Below, piece by piece: positions 27,842 through 36,734 of a stretch of 64,000 nucleotides of DNA. Source of the stretch: Aquimarina aquimarini (GTDB lineage: Bacteria > Bacteroidota > Bacteroidia > Flavobacteriales > Flavobacteriaceae). Below the pieces are notes generated by a model. It saw only the letters and a list, made by a program, of their open reading frames with translations. It was not told the origin of the DNA and made no database searches. Every line of letters starts with the position of its first letter. Positions within the stretch are counted from its first letter, which is position 1. The position numbers were made by a program, and so were the translations under genes. The stretch lies in assembly GCF_900299535.1 (NCBI RefSeq), contig NZ_OMKE01000010.1, positions 1 to 64,000 on the forward strand, written 5' to 3'.

Positions 27842-28336
27842 TTATGCAAAGGTAATTTGATGTGTCGTTTCTGTATCAATTGAACCGAATAGCTCAATCA
27901 GTTTTTTCTTACGATACTCAAAAATTTCTTTAAGTTTTGGTCGTATAATCAATGGGTGAATGCATTGGCCAATAATACCAAAAGGTATTTTATAATGAAT
28001 AACATCTTCCATTTCTATACCATTAGGAATTTCTTTTATAAAATGAGTGTGATGCCATAAAGCATATGGGCCAAAACGTTGTTCATCTACAAAGTACTCT
28101 TTATCTTTAATATGTGTTATTTCTGTAACCCATTTATTTTTGATACCAGCAATTGGGGTAACAATGTATTGTATAATTTGACCAGAATACATAGTACGTT
28201 CATCTCCAGATAGAATTTCAAAACCCATATAATCAGGAGTAATAACTTTTAAGTTTTTTGGGTTTATAAGAAAATCCCAAGCTTTTTCAATAGAGATCGG
28301 AAGATTTTGTTTGGCTTTTAATGTATATATTTTCAT
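27842..28336 (-). CDS. SRPBCC-family (START-like) protein
   Basis: 164 residues with the ligand-binding START/Bet v1 pattern: LPISIEKAWDFLINPKNLK near the N-terminus, PDYMGFEIL, and a closing C-terminal helix with IFEYRKKKLIELFG. Proteins of this kind beside SDR and photolyase genes occur in many Bacteroidetes and may act in a light or oxidative stress response. First gene of the operon. A specific ligand is not known. Confidence 0.88.
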   Translation of the reverse strand: MKIYTLKAKQNLPISIEKAWDFLINPKNLKVITPDYMGFEILSGDERTMYSGQIIQYIVTPIAGIKNKWVTEITHIKDKEYFVDEQRFGPYALWHHTHFIKEIPNGIEMEDVIHYKIPFGIIGQCIHPLIIRPKLKEIFEYRKKKLIELFGSIDTETTHQITFA

Positions 28337-28504
28337 CTGTCTACGTTTGATAACTTGATAAAATAGTAGAACTCTGATTTATCAAATTTAGATTTGAAAA
28401 TCATAGATCACACTTATTTCATATATTGTAGTATTACAGTATAAAAGTACATTCTTTTTTGTTTAATAAAAAATAGTATTTGTTAAACAATGATAAATAT
28501 TAAT

Positions 28505-28861
28505 CTAGAAAAAGCTTTCTGCCCAAGATTTTGCTTCTTCAAGTGAATTATAAAAAACAAAAGGCTTACCGTATAAAGGTTGTTCGATAATAGCATTGTC
28601 TCGCTCTTTATTATTATGAGAAACAATTGCAAGCCCTTTCATATTAGGTAATAATCCTTTTGTATAAATATCTGGGGAGACTTTATGATCAAACTTGCGA
28701 TAACTTATCATTATAAAATCTCGTGATTTATAAAATTTACGAAGTCTATCTCTTATAATAGAAGCTTTTGATAATGTGAAATTTACATTTTCGTCTATTG
28801 TGAGGATAGCATATTGATCATGCAATTCTATCTGACAAAATTCATATGAGAAACGTTCCAT
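28505..28861 (-). CDS. STAS/SpoIIAA-like small protein
   Basis: 118 residues. Alternating strands and helices (YAILTIDENVNFTLSKASII, MKGLAIVSHNNKERDNAI, FVFYNSLEEAKSWAESFF) match the small single-domain STAS/SEC14-like proteins frequent in marine flavobacteria. There is no evident phosphorylatable anti-sigma-antagonist Ser motif that I can point to. It stands alone; role unknown. Confidence 0.72.
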   Translation of the reverse strand: MERFSYEFCQIELHDQYAILTIDENVNFTLSKASIIRDRLRKFYKSRDFIMISYRKFDHKVSPDIYTKGLLPNMKGLAIVSHNNKERDNAIIEQPLYGKPFVFYNSLEEAKSWAESFF

Positions 28862-28945
28862 TGGGGAATATGGTTTATTTAACAGTAAAGATATGTTAAA
28901 AAGAATTAAATATACGTGAATAAATTAAGTAGAAATTCTATAATA

Positions 28946-29605
28946 TTAACAATTGGTACAACAATTATTGGGTTTTACCAATTTACAGGTAAGAACTGCT
29001 AGAATGGCGCCTAAGATTGGGGCTGTAAAATATAGCCATTGGTGTTCCCAATGACCAGATAATAGCGCAGGACCCAGTGATCTTGCAGGGTTCATAGAAG
29101 CATTGGTTATAGGTCCAGCAAACATAGCTTCTAATAATACAACACCACCAATAGCGATTCCTGCCATAGTACCTATCTCTTTTGATCCTGTAGAAACATT
29201 TATGATTACAAGCATAAGAAAATAGGTGAGTAATGCTTCTAAAACAAATGCTCTAAGTGCGTCTATGGTTGGTATAGTACCTCCAAGAAATTCACTGTTT
29301 GGAAACAAGAATAATAGAACACTACTGGCACAAATGGCTCCAATACTTTGAGCAATTATATATTTAGGCACTTCAGCCCAATCAAATTTTTTGGCATATG
29401 CAAAGGCGATTGTAACTGCTGGATTGAAATGTGCTCCAGATATTTCCCCAAATGCATAGATCATTGCCATTACAATTAATCCCCATGTAATTGCTATACC
29501 AACATGGGTAACATCGCCACCAGTTACCTCATTTATTGTCATAGCTCCAGTACCACAAAATATCATACTAAATGTGCCTATACCTTCTGAAATATATTTT
29601 CTCAT
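28946..29605 (-). CDS. Aquaporin-family channel (MIP)
   Basis: 219 residues, six membrane helices in two halves. The two pore loops carry the NPA motifs in SGAHFNPAVTIAFAY (~57-71) and NASMNPARSLGPAL (~172-185), the latter with the selectivity-filter Arg. The C-terminus ends in a Cys-rich NNCCTNC, which is unusual for the family and may bind a metal or form disulfides. Water or small-solute channel in the inner membrane; aquaporin versus glycerol facilitator cannot be decided by eye, though the short loops favour a water or arsenite/ammonia-type channel. Confidence 0.92.
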   Translation of the reverse strand: MRKYISEGIGTFSMIFCGTGAMTINEVTGGDVTHVGIAITWGLIVMAMIYAFGEISGAHFNPAVTIAFAYAKKFDWAEVPKYIIAQSIGAICASSVLLFLFPNSEFLGGTIPTIDALRAFVLEALLTYFLMLVIINVSTGSKEIGTMAGIAIGGVVLLEAMFAGPITNASMNPARSLGPALLSGHWEHQWLYFTAPILGAILAVLTCKLVKPNNCCTNC

Positions 29606-29728
29606 TATTTTGAATGTATGTATGAAGCAAATATACAGTTCCTTATTTTAAGCTTTTGTTAACTTTTTATGTAAGTGTATTCCTTATTTTCGTTACAGTT
29701 AATCTAAAAACAAATAAAACTGAACACA

Positions 29729-30571
29729 ATGAAAAAGATAGTCTTATTTCTTTCTGTAGCCTTATTATCATTACAGATGAAAGCCCAAGTGAAAACCGCA
29801 CAACCAAGTCCATCAGCCAAAACAGAGCAGGTGATTGGTTTAACAGATGTTACCGTTGAATATTCACGTCCTAGTATGAAAGGTAGGACTATCTTTGGTG
29901 ATTTGGTACCTTATGATAAATTATGGAGAACAGGAGCTAATAAAAACACGCAGATAACTTTTGGTGATGATGTAAAAGTAGGCGGTAAGGAACTAAAAAA
30001 AGGGACGTACGCTATTTTTACAAAACCAGGAAAGTCTAATTGGGATGTAATTTTTTATACAGATGCAAACAATTGGGGGACTCCACAAAAGTGGGATGAA
30101 ACCAAAGTTGCAGCAAAAGTAACAGTAAAAGCAACTACGATTCCTATGAATGTAGAGACGTTTACAATCATGTTTAGTGATTTTAAAACAGATGCTGCCG
30201 TTATGAATTTTCTGTGGGCAAATACAGAAGCAGCGGTTACTATAGAAACTCCTGCCAAAGCACAAACTATTGCAAGTATAGAAAAAACCATGGCTGGACC
30301 ATCTGATAGAGATCATTATCTTGCCGCTACTTTTTATAAAGATGAAGGAGAATTTGCTAAGGCAAAAGAACATATTGATAAAGCAATTTCATTGCGTAAA
30401 GAACCTGCTTTTTGGTACTTTAGACAACAATCTTTGATTTATTCTAAGTCTGGAGATAAAGCTGGGGCAATAAAAGCTGCTAAAACTTCGTTAGAGTTAG
30501 CACAGAAGGCTGGAAATGCCGACTATGTAAAATTGAATAAAGATTCCCTTGCTGAGTGGGGAGCTAAATAA
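29729..30571 (+). CDS. Exported DUF2911 protein with TPR-like tail
   Basis: 280 residues with a cleavable signal peptide (ends near KAQVKTA). The DUF2911 domain spans ~25-170, with VEYSRPSMKGRTIFG, YDKLWRTGANKNTQ and GTYAIFTKPGK, a pattern common in Bacteroidetes secreted proteins. The C-terminal ~90 residues contain two TPR-like helix pairs (AKEHIDKAISLRKEPAFWYF and GDKAGAIKAAKTSLELAQKA). Function unknown. A strong terminator follows within 30 bases. Confidence 0.9.
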   Translation: MKKIVLFLSVALLSLQMKAQVKTAQPSPSAKTEQVIGLTDVTVEYSRPSMKGRTIFGDLVPYDKLWRTGANKNTQITFGDDVKVGGKELKKGTYAIFTKPGKSNWDVIFYTDANNWGTPQKWDETKVAAKVTVKATTIPMNVETFTIMFSDFKTDAAVMNFLWANTEAAVTIETPAKAQTIASIEKTMAGPSDRDHYLAATFYKDEGEFAKAKEHIDKAISLRKEPAFWYFRQQSLIYSKSGDKAGAIKAAKTSLELAQKAGNADYVKLNKDSLAEWGAK

Positions 30572-30596
30572 ACACTCTTTTTCACACACAAATCAT

Positions 30597-30629
30597 AAAA
30601 AGCGTTCTGAATTTTCAGAACGCTTTTTT
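30597..30629 (+). terminator. Intrinsic terminator after the DUF2911 gene
   Basis: AAAAAGCGTTCTGAA pairs with TTCAGAACGCTTTTTT around a three-base loop, giving a G/C-containing stem and a terminal T-run. It lies 26 bases past the stop and could work in both directions. Confidence 0.9.
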
Positions 30630-30777
30630 GTATTTTAATCTTTTTTGAAGGTGATAAATAGGATTTGTTATTGAAATGATTTTTATTTCTTCAATTTTAT
30701 TTTACTAGTTTCTTATTAAGATTTTGTTTTAGATTCTAGTTTTTCCAATCTAGATTGTAGTTCAATAAATTTGTTGT

Positions 30778-32253
30778 TTAATAGTTTATTTTCTTCAATT
30801 TTATTGATACCAAAATAAATAAACAGATACAAAAAATGATAAAAATATCTCCAATATAAGAGTATATGGTTGTAATCCCTTTTGTAGGTAATTGAGTAAT
30901 AAGAACTTTCTCATTATCTGTAAAATGATCCATTTCACTAATTATTTTTCCAGTATAATCAACTCCAGCAGAGAGTCCTTTACTTGTTTGTCGAATTAAA
31001 TTAAACCCTTGTTCTATGGCCCTGTATCTGGCCATATGTGTGTGTATTGGGTCAATTGCTTTCCAATCGTTACTAGGTGCTAATAAAATATCAGAGCCTT
31101 TGGCTTGTTTAAGATATTGAGGAAAATCCATGTCAAAACAGATCGCAGCAGCAATAGTTCCATGATATGTTTCTGTTTTTTGAATTTTTGAGTCCTTAAC
31201 ATTACTGATATTGGCTTCAAAACCAGGAACAGGAATAGCTTTCCAATAGTTTATAACTTTTTTGCCATCTGGATTAAATAGCACAAATTTGTTTTCCAAA
31301 GGTTTGTCGTGGTTTGGGTCTATAACTCCAACTCCTATACCTAAATGTATTTTATAATCTTGAGCTATTAAACTTGCCGATTTATACAATTCTTTTTCAT
31401 CTTCTTTTAAAATTAAACTGTTTCCTTCTGCCCAGAAGATTATTTTTGCTCCAGCCTTAGCTTCTCGGATACTTCTTGCAAATAGATCAGTATTTAATTC
31501 AGAAGCTTGATTTTTAAACCTTTCAGTACCACCATCTAGATGTAGACCATATAAATCATTGTCATAAATTCTTTTTTCATCAATAGCAGAGATTGATGCA
31601 ACTCTGATCGTTTCAGAATTGGGTTTTTGGATAAGTAAGCGGTATGCTCCATATATCATTGTTATACCAAAAATTATACTGTAAGTAGTAACTCCTAGCT
31701 TTACTTTTTTCCAATTGAATTTTTGTACAAATAGCCAGTTACATATAGAGGCAAACCAACCTATTATAAAAGTGATATACCCTAATCCAAAGACAGATAT
31801 AGATTGTAATAAATAGAGTTGTGATTCTTGAGAATAGGCAATATGCCCCCAAGTACCGTATGGGTTAACTCTATGATAAACATACTCTATAAGCACCCAA
31901 GATACTGGAAAGATTAATGTTTGTAAAAAAGTATCCCTCTTTTTTGAAAATAACAAATCAATAAGATAGGGTAGGGCCAGAACCAATCCATATAGAGTCA
32001 TTGTAATAATATAAAATGGAGCTGGTAATGGAACTAGTTTATAATATTGAAACAAAAATGCTATGGTTAATAATAACCATGCTAGAAGAAAACCTCGTAA
32101 AGCAGAGAACCTACGAACCAAATGAAGTAGCATAGTGGTTGAAATCCATGTAGCGAAAAACATGGTAAATCTTCCGTTTGAAAATAGTAGTGATACTATT
32201 AATATTGATAAGAATATTATTTTTTTTGATAAAGGAGTCGAATGATTATCCAT
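30778..32253 (-). CDS. Apolipoprotein N-acyltransferase-like membrane protein
   Basis: 491 residues. Five or six N-terminal membrane helices (to ~205) precede a nitrilase-fold domain and one C-terminal helix, the Lnt architecture. The catalytic triad is readable: Glu276 in IIFWAEGNS, Lys338 in NYWKAIPVPGFE, Cys372 in AAAICFDMDFP. Lnt adds the third acyl chain to lipoproteins. Some features (FDMDFP) differ from standard Lnt, so it may be a side branch of the family. In another frame the DNA past the stop encodes a coiled coil, so the C-terminus may be frameshifted. Confidence 0.85.
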   Translation of the reverse strand: MDNHSTPLSKKIIFLSILIVSLLFSNGRFTMFFATWISTTMLLHLVRRFSALRGFLLAWLLLTIAFLFQYYKLVPLPAPFYIITMTLYGLVLALPYLIDLLFSKKRDTFLQTLIFPVSWVLIEYVYHRVNPYGTWGHIAYSQESQLYLLQSISVFGLGYITFIIGWFASICNWLFVQKFNWKKVKLGVTTYSIIFGITMIYGAYRLLIQKPNSETIRVASISAIDEKRIYDNDLYGLHLDGGTERFKNQASELNTDLFARSIREAKAGAKIIFWAEGNSLILKEDEKELYKSASLIAQDYKIHLGIGVGVIDPNHDKPLENKFVLFNPDGKKVINYWKAIPVPGFEANISNVKDSKIQKTETYHGTIAAAICFDMDFPQYLKQAKGSDILLAPSNDWKAIDPIHTHMARYRAIEQGFNLIRQTSKGLSAGVDYTGKIISEMDHFTDNEKVLITQLPTKGITTIYSYIGDIFIIFCICLFILVSIKLKKINY

Positions 32254-32471
32254 CTATTTTTGTTTAATTGTTACGTGACAAAAATAGATTTGTAAATACT
32301 GAAAACTATTGTGTTATAAAGGGTTTGGTACGAGATAAGTGCTTTTAGGTACAGAAATTACCAAGACAAAATGTTTTTTAGAAAAGAGAATGTTATAGAT
32401 ACTATATTTTGATCTTTCTATAATTTAAAATATAGATATGAATAACTTTTTGATTGAAGATAAATTGGTAT

Positions 32472-32512
32472 AAAAAAGGAGAAAAGGATATCATATCCTT
32501 TTCTCCTTTTTT
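32472..32512. terminator. Bidirectional terminator hairpin
   Basis: A near-perfect 20-base inverted repeat, AAAAAAGGAGAAAAGGATAT and its complement with a one-base loop, ends in T-runs on both strands. It lies 20 bases beyond the stop of the minus-strand lipoprotein gene. Confidence 0.9.
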
Positions 32513-32532
32513 ATTTTTTGTACTAAATCTGT

Positions 32533-33648
32533 TTATTGATAATCAATTCTTACTGGTACAGCTTCACTTTTGTGATATGCAGTTTGTATGTACATTTCTC
32601 CTTCAAAATAAGTAGCTTCTCTGTCTGTAAATATATACGCTTCAGATTTTACAGGTATTTTATAGGATAGTTCTGTACCATCGGTATTAATATTGTCAAA
32701 AAACTCATCACCACTATATCTTCCAAAACTAACAGTATGTTCTCGATTTGCATCTTTGAATACTAAATAAGTAGGAGATTGAGGGTTGCTTATCCCTTTG
32801 GTAGTAAGTAGGTCATGATTTATTTTATATCTAAAATTTTGCCCTTTGATTATCAGCGTTTCTTCAGAAGAAAAGGTTTCTTTATTTGCAGAAGCAATCA
32901 CAGGAGTCTGTTGATCCATCACTACAATATCTTTTATAAAATAAGTACTAAGACCATTGGTGTAATGTACTGATAAGAAATAGTTACCTACTTGTATTGA
33001 GGGTGGGATAGTAAAACTTAAATTGTCATTACTGTCTAAATTATATTCTAAACTGAATGATTCAGAATTATCTTTCTTTTCTAGAAGTACCTTTTGGATT
33101 CCATTGGTAGTAATTCCTTCTGAAATGGTATTAGTTGAATTTTGAAAAAACAAATAATCTTCTGCTTCTCTAGAACCCGCAATAGTATATGAGGTATTAG
33201 AACCTGTATAAAGAACATCAACTGCACCAGGAAGCACTTTGTTAAATGTAGTACTTCGTACTAAAAAAACATCGCTATACGTTTGATTGGTAGTTGTGTT
33301 TTTAATGGTTAATGTATAATCACCACCTCCAAAAGCTGGAGCTTTGAAATAAATTTTTTGTAATCTACTCTCTGTAGTTACCCAACCAAATGTCGTAGTT
33401 TCAACTTTGCTTAATGTAACAGGGATGTCTTTTTGCCCATCAGAAAGAGTGAGTTCCCAGTTTCCTATATTTTCATCAAAATCCAGCGCGTAAAAAGAAA
33501 TTTCCCGTTCATTGAGTGCAGGGAGTAATACATCTTTATCAAATTCAAAAAATGTAAATTGAGGTGATACTCTATCACTATCATCACTGCTACAAGAGCC
33601 ACATAAGATAAGAGTTAAAATAGTTACAGCTAAGATTGTTTTTTTCAT
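32533..33648 (-). CDS. Lipoprotein with IPT/TIG-like domain
   Basis: 371 residues. Signal peptide with lipobox LILCGSC followed by SSDDSD, a Ser/Asp-rich stretch typical of Bacteroidetes surface lipoproteins. The mature part is all-beta; a segment near 265 (EETLIIKGQNFRY) has the IPT/TIG pattern. There is no enzyme motif. It is monocistronic, with a terminator right after it. Binding or structural role at the outer membrane is likely but unproven. Confidence 0.8.
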   Translation of the reverse strand: MKKTILAVTILTLILCGSCSSDDSDRVSPQFTFFEFDKDVLLPALNEREISFYALDFDENIGNWELTLSDGQKDIPVTLSKVETTTFGWVTTESRLQKIYFKAPAFGGGDYTLTIKNTTTNQTYSDVFLVRSTTFNKVLPGAVDVLYTGSNTSYTIAGSREAEDYLFFQNSTNTISEGITTNGIQKVLLEKKDNSESFSLEYNLDSNDNLSFTIPPSIQVGNYFLSVHYTNGLSTYFIKDIVVMDQQTPVIASANKETFSSEETLIIKGQNFRYKINHDLLTTKGISNPQSPTYLVFKDANREHTVSFGRYSGDEFFDNINTDGTELSYKIPVKSEAYIFTDREATYFEGEMYIQTAYHKSEAVPVRIDYQ

Positions 33649-33834
33649 AGTTTATTAAAGTTTAGTTTGTTTGTACTAGGTCTCCGTTGATTTTTTAGAT
33701 AAAATCAATACTTACTTATTCATTTGTCTATGAAATGTGTGAGTTTGTATAAAACCAGTGGATTTTTAATTGTATTCCCTAATGGTTTCAAATGTACAAA
33801 AACTAATTTAATTAACTTTATAGCTATCTGAAAC

Positions 33835-34812
33835 CTAGTAGGAGAGCCCAATTTGTTTTCTTACGGCATCCAATAAACTAATTAACTGTATACTTTTTTC
33901 AAAACTCATAATAGTACTTTCTGTACGATTTTGTAATAACATTTCTTGTGCATGAATAGCTTCATAATTATATCCATTTGTATGTACAGGAAAGTTGACT
34001 ATTTTAGATTCACCATCTTTTTCTATGGTGACTGAAGAAGGTTTATGAAATTGGCTATTGAGTATTATGGTTCCTTTTTCTAGTTCAATAACTGCTTCTG
34101 TATCTGTTTTCTCAGTAATAGTACTATAGAGAGAAGCTGTAGCACCATTTTTATACAGAAGTTGTACTGTGCAATCTTCATCAACTCCTGTTCTTCCTAT
34201 GGTAGCTGTTGCATTTATTTTTTCAGGATATCCAAGTATAGTTAACGCTGCAAATAAAGGATAAATTCCTATGTCAAGCAGGCTACCTCCTCCTAATTCT
34301 TTATTATAGACTCTGCTCTTAGGGTCAAAAGCGCTATTGTATCCAAAATCTGCTTTCAGAGCTTTTATTTTCCCAAGTTGATTAGATGAAATGATATCCA
34401 GTACATATTGATAATGAGGTAAAAAGTAGGTCCATAACGCTTCCATTAGGAATACATTATTTTTTTTTGCTATTGTAATCATTTCTTTTACTTGCGAGGC
34501 ATCCATAGCAAAGGGTTTCTCACACAAAACAGCTTTTTTATTAGTAAGACACAGTAGTGTGTTTTGGTAATGAAAAACATGAGGTGTGGCAATATATATG
34601 ATATCTATATTTGGATCTTTACTTATAGCCTCGTAACTACCATATGTTTTGGTTGCATGGTGCTTTTTTCTAAAATCCTCAGCTTTTTTTATACTTCTGC
34701 TAGCAACGGCATAGAGCATAGCATTGGATACAGATGCTAAATCTTTTGCAAATTTGTATGCTATATTACCACAACCTATAATGCCCCATTTTACACTATT
34801 TTTGTGATTCAT
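33835..34812 (-). CDS. Gfo/Idh/MocA-family NAD(P)-dependent oxidoreductase
   Basis: 325 residues from the ATG at 34812, whose ATGA overlaps the stop of the symporter gene. The longer frame upstream lies inside that gene and is rejected. The Rossmann motif WGIIGCGNIAYKFAKDL opens the protein, followed by VLCEKPFAMD, the family EKP motif (~98), and GGGSLLDIGIYPLFAA in the C-terminal domain, with Asp and His-type active-site positions. Members oxidise sugars, inositols or their derivatives. Coupled to a sodium:solute symporter and PIG-L deacetylase, so it probably acts on the imported substrate. Confidence 0.92.
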   Translation of the reverse strand: MNHKNSVKWGIIGCGNIAYKFAKDLASVSNAMLYAVASRSIKKAEDFRKKHHATKTYGSYEAISKDPNIDIIYIATPHVFHYQNTLLCLTNKKAVLCEKPFAMDASQVKEMITIAKKNNVFLMEALWTYFLPHYQYVLDIISSNQLGKIKALKADFGYNSAFDPKSRVYNKELGGGSLLDIGIYPLFAALTILGYPEKINATATIGRTGVDEDCTVQLLYKNGATASLYSTITEKTDTEAVIELEKGTIILNSQFHKPSSVTIEKDGESKIVNFPVHTNGYNYEAIHAQEMLLQNRTESTIMSFEKSIQLISLLDAVRKQIGLSY

Positions 34813-36524
34813 GAAGTTGTTATTTTTGTTTTTGGTCCTATGAAAAATTGTACACAAATCGCAATTGCCATAACAAGAACACAACCGATAAGATTAAGCC
34901 ATAAAAAACCAACATATGGTTTTAACCCTAGTTGTTCTAATCTAAATATAGCAAAATACCAGATTAATATAATTGCAATTTGAGTAATAATGGCTGCAAT
35001 AAAAGTAGCGTTGCTATGTACAAATTTTATAAAAAAGGCTAATAAGAATATCCCTAAAACATTTCCGTAGAAAATAGAACCAATAATATTTACTAATTGG
35101 ATAAGATTGTCAAACAAGCTGGCAAAACATGCTACAATAATTGCCAGAATACCCCACCCCAAAGTAAAGAATTTGGAAGCGGTTACGTAGTGTTGGTCAT
35201 TTTTTTCTTCTCTTACATTACGTTTATATAAGTCAATAGCAGTTGTAGAAGCAAGCGCGTTTAATTCTGAGGCTGTAGAAGACATAGCGGCAGATAAAAT
35301 TACAGCAAGAAGTAAACCAATAAGCCCTTTTGGGAGATTATTGAGGATAAAATGAATAAATACATAATCTTTATCATTGGTCTCAACAGCTATATCTGCT
35401 TTTTTAATTATTGCTTTGGCAGTATTACGAATTTCTTTTTCCTCAGTATTTAATCGTTGAATTTCTTTTTTTTGAGTGGCTCCTTGTTTTGCTAAATAAT
35501 CTTTGATAGCTGTATCTTTTGAGTGATGAATCTCGGCAAGCTTGTTTTCTAGTGCAGTATATTCTTCTGCATATTCTGAATTGATAACAGCTTCTTTTCC
35601 TTTTGGATTAAAATTAAGAGGTGAGCTATTGAATTGATAAAAAACGAATACCATGATTCCTACCAGAAGAATAAAAAATTGCATAGGAACTTTGAGCAAC
35701 CCATTAAATAATAGTCCAAGCTGACTTTCTTTGATAGATTTTCCTGTCAAATACCGTTGTACTTGGCTTTGATCTGTTCCAAAATAAGAAAGAGCAAGAA
35801 AGGTTCCTCCTATAATTCCGCTCCAGAACGTATATCGATTATCTAGATCAAAAGAAAAATTAAGTACTTTCATTTTGCCATTAGCACCTGCAATATCCAA
35901 TGCTTTAGAAAAAGTAATACCATCAGGGAGATAGCTAATGATGATAAAAAAAGCAATCAACATACCAATAAAAATAATACCCATTTGTTGTTTTTGAGTA
36001 ATATTTACAGCTTTGGTTCCTCCTGATACGGTATATATTATTACTAATATTCCTATGATGATGTTAAGGGTAGTAAGATCCCAACCTAATACAGATGATA
36101 AGATGATGGCAGGAGCAAAAATCGTAATTCCAGCGGCTAACCCTCTTTGTATCAAAAATAGTATAGCAGTCAAGGTTCTTGTTTTGAGATCAAATCGTGT
36201 TTCGAGATATTCATATGCGGTATATACATTTAATCTATGATAAATAGGTATAAAAACCATACAAATAACTACCATAGCAATAGGGACACCAAAATAGAAT
36301 TGTACAAAGCCCATTCCATCATGAAAAGCTTGACCAGGAGCAGACAAAAAAGTAATTGCACTTGCTTGAGTAGCCATTACAGATAGTCCTATGGTCCACC
36401 AATGTGCATCATTGCCTCCTTTTATATAATCTTTTACATTTTTACTGCCTTTGGTTTTCCAAGCACCATATAGTACTATAAATAATAAGGTGCCTAGTAG
36501 TACGATCCAATCTATGGTTTGCAT
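34809..36524 (-). CDS. Sodium:solute symporter (SSS family)
   Basis: 571 residues with 13-14 predicted membrane helices. SSS marks include WWTIGLSVMATQASAITFLSA near the N-terminus (split TM1-TM2 sodium site), YFGTDQSQVQRYLTGKS in the middle and a long charged cytoplasmic insert (~300-375) unusual for the family core. The closest type by feel is the SGLT/NIS-like Bacteroidetes sugar symporters. It lies between a tiny membrane protein gene and a Gfo/Idh gene in one operon; substrate is likely a sugar or sialic-acid-like compound. Confidence 0.92.
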   Translation of the reverse strand: MQTIDWIVLLGTLLFIVLYGAWKTKGSKNVKDYIKGGNDAHWWTIGLSVMATQASAITFLSAPGQAFHDGMGFVQFYFGVPIAMVVICMVFIPIYHRLNVYTAYEYLETRFDLKTRTLTAILFLIQRGLAAGITIFAPAIILSSVLGWDLTTLNIIIGILVIIYTVSGGTKAVNITQKQQMGIIFIGMLIAFFIIISYLPDGITFSKALDIAGANGKMKVLNFSFDLDNRYTFWSGIIGGTFLALSYFGTDQSQVQRYLTGKSIKESQLGLLFNGLLKVPMQFFILLVGIMVFVFYQFNSSPLNFNPKGKEAVINSEYAEEYTALENKLAEIHHSKDTAIKDYLAKQGATQKKEIQRLNTEEKEIRNTAKAIIKKADIAVETNDKDYVFIHFILNNLPKGLIGLLLAVILSAAMSSTASELNALASTTAIDLYKRNVREEKNDQHYVTASKFFTLGWGILAIIVACFASLFDNLIQLVNIIGSIFYGNVLGIFLLAFFIKFVHSNATFIAAIITQIAIILIWYFAIFRLEQLGLKPYVGFLWLNLIGCVLVMAIAICVQFFIGPKTKITTS

Positions 36525-36580
36525 AAGTAGAGTGATTAATTTTGTTTATGAGTGGTTGTTTTTTTATGTATAGATTAAAA

Positions 36581-36691
36581 CTATGAATACAAACTAGTGA
36601 TTAGATAAAAAGCTAGTATATAAATGGCATTAGCAATTAATACAGCACTATATAATTTTTTCCACTTTAGTTTTTCTTGTTTTTCTTCCAT
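36581..36691 (-). CDS. Tiny single-span membrane protein next to the symporter
   Basis: 36 residues: charged start MEEKQEKLKWKKLY then one hydrophobic helix (SAVLIANAIYILAFYLITSLY). ATG at 36691 and TAG at 36581 lie wholly in the gap between the PIG-L deacetylase and the symporter genes on the same strand. Small one-helix partners occur next to several SSS transporters, so it may stabilise or regulate the transporter. That role is inference, but composition and placement are those of a real gene. Confidence 0.6.
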   Translation of the reverse strand: MEEKQEKLKWKKLYSAVLIANAIYILAFYLITSLYS

Positions 36692-36734
36692 GTTTAAAAA
36701 ATTAGGTTGATCTTATTTGGTATATTCAGGGAGC

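Noticed and set aside
32472..32512. Long palindrome as possible mobile element
   Set aside because: Compact stem, one-base loop and T-run place it as a terminator directly behind a gene.
34813..34884. Longer N-terminus for the Gfo/Idh gene
   Set aside because: It would lie wholly inside the symporter gene; the ATG at 34812 gives the usual start just before the Rossmann motif.
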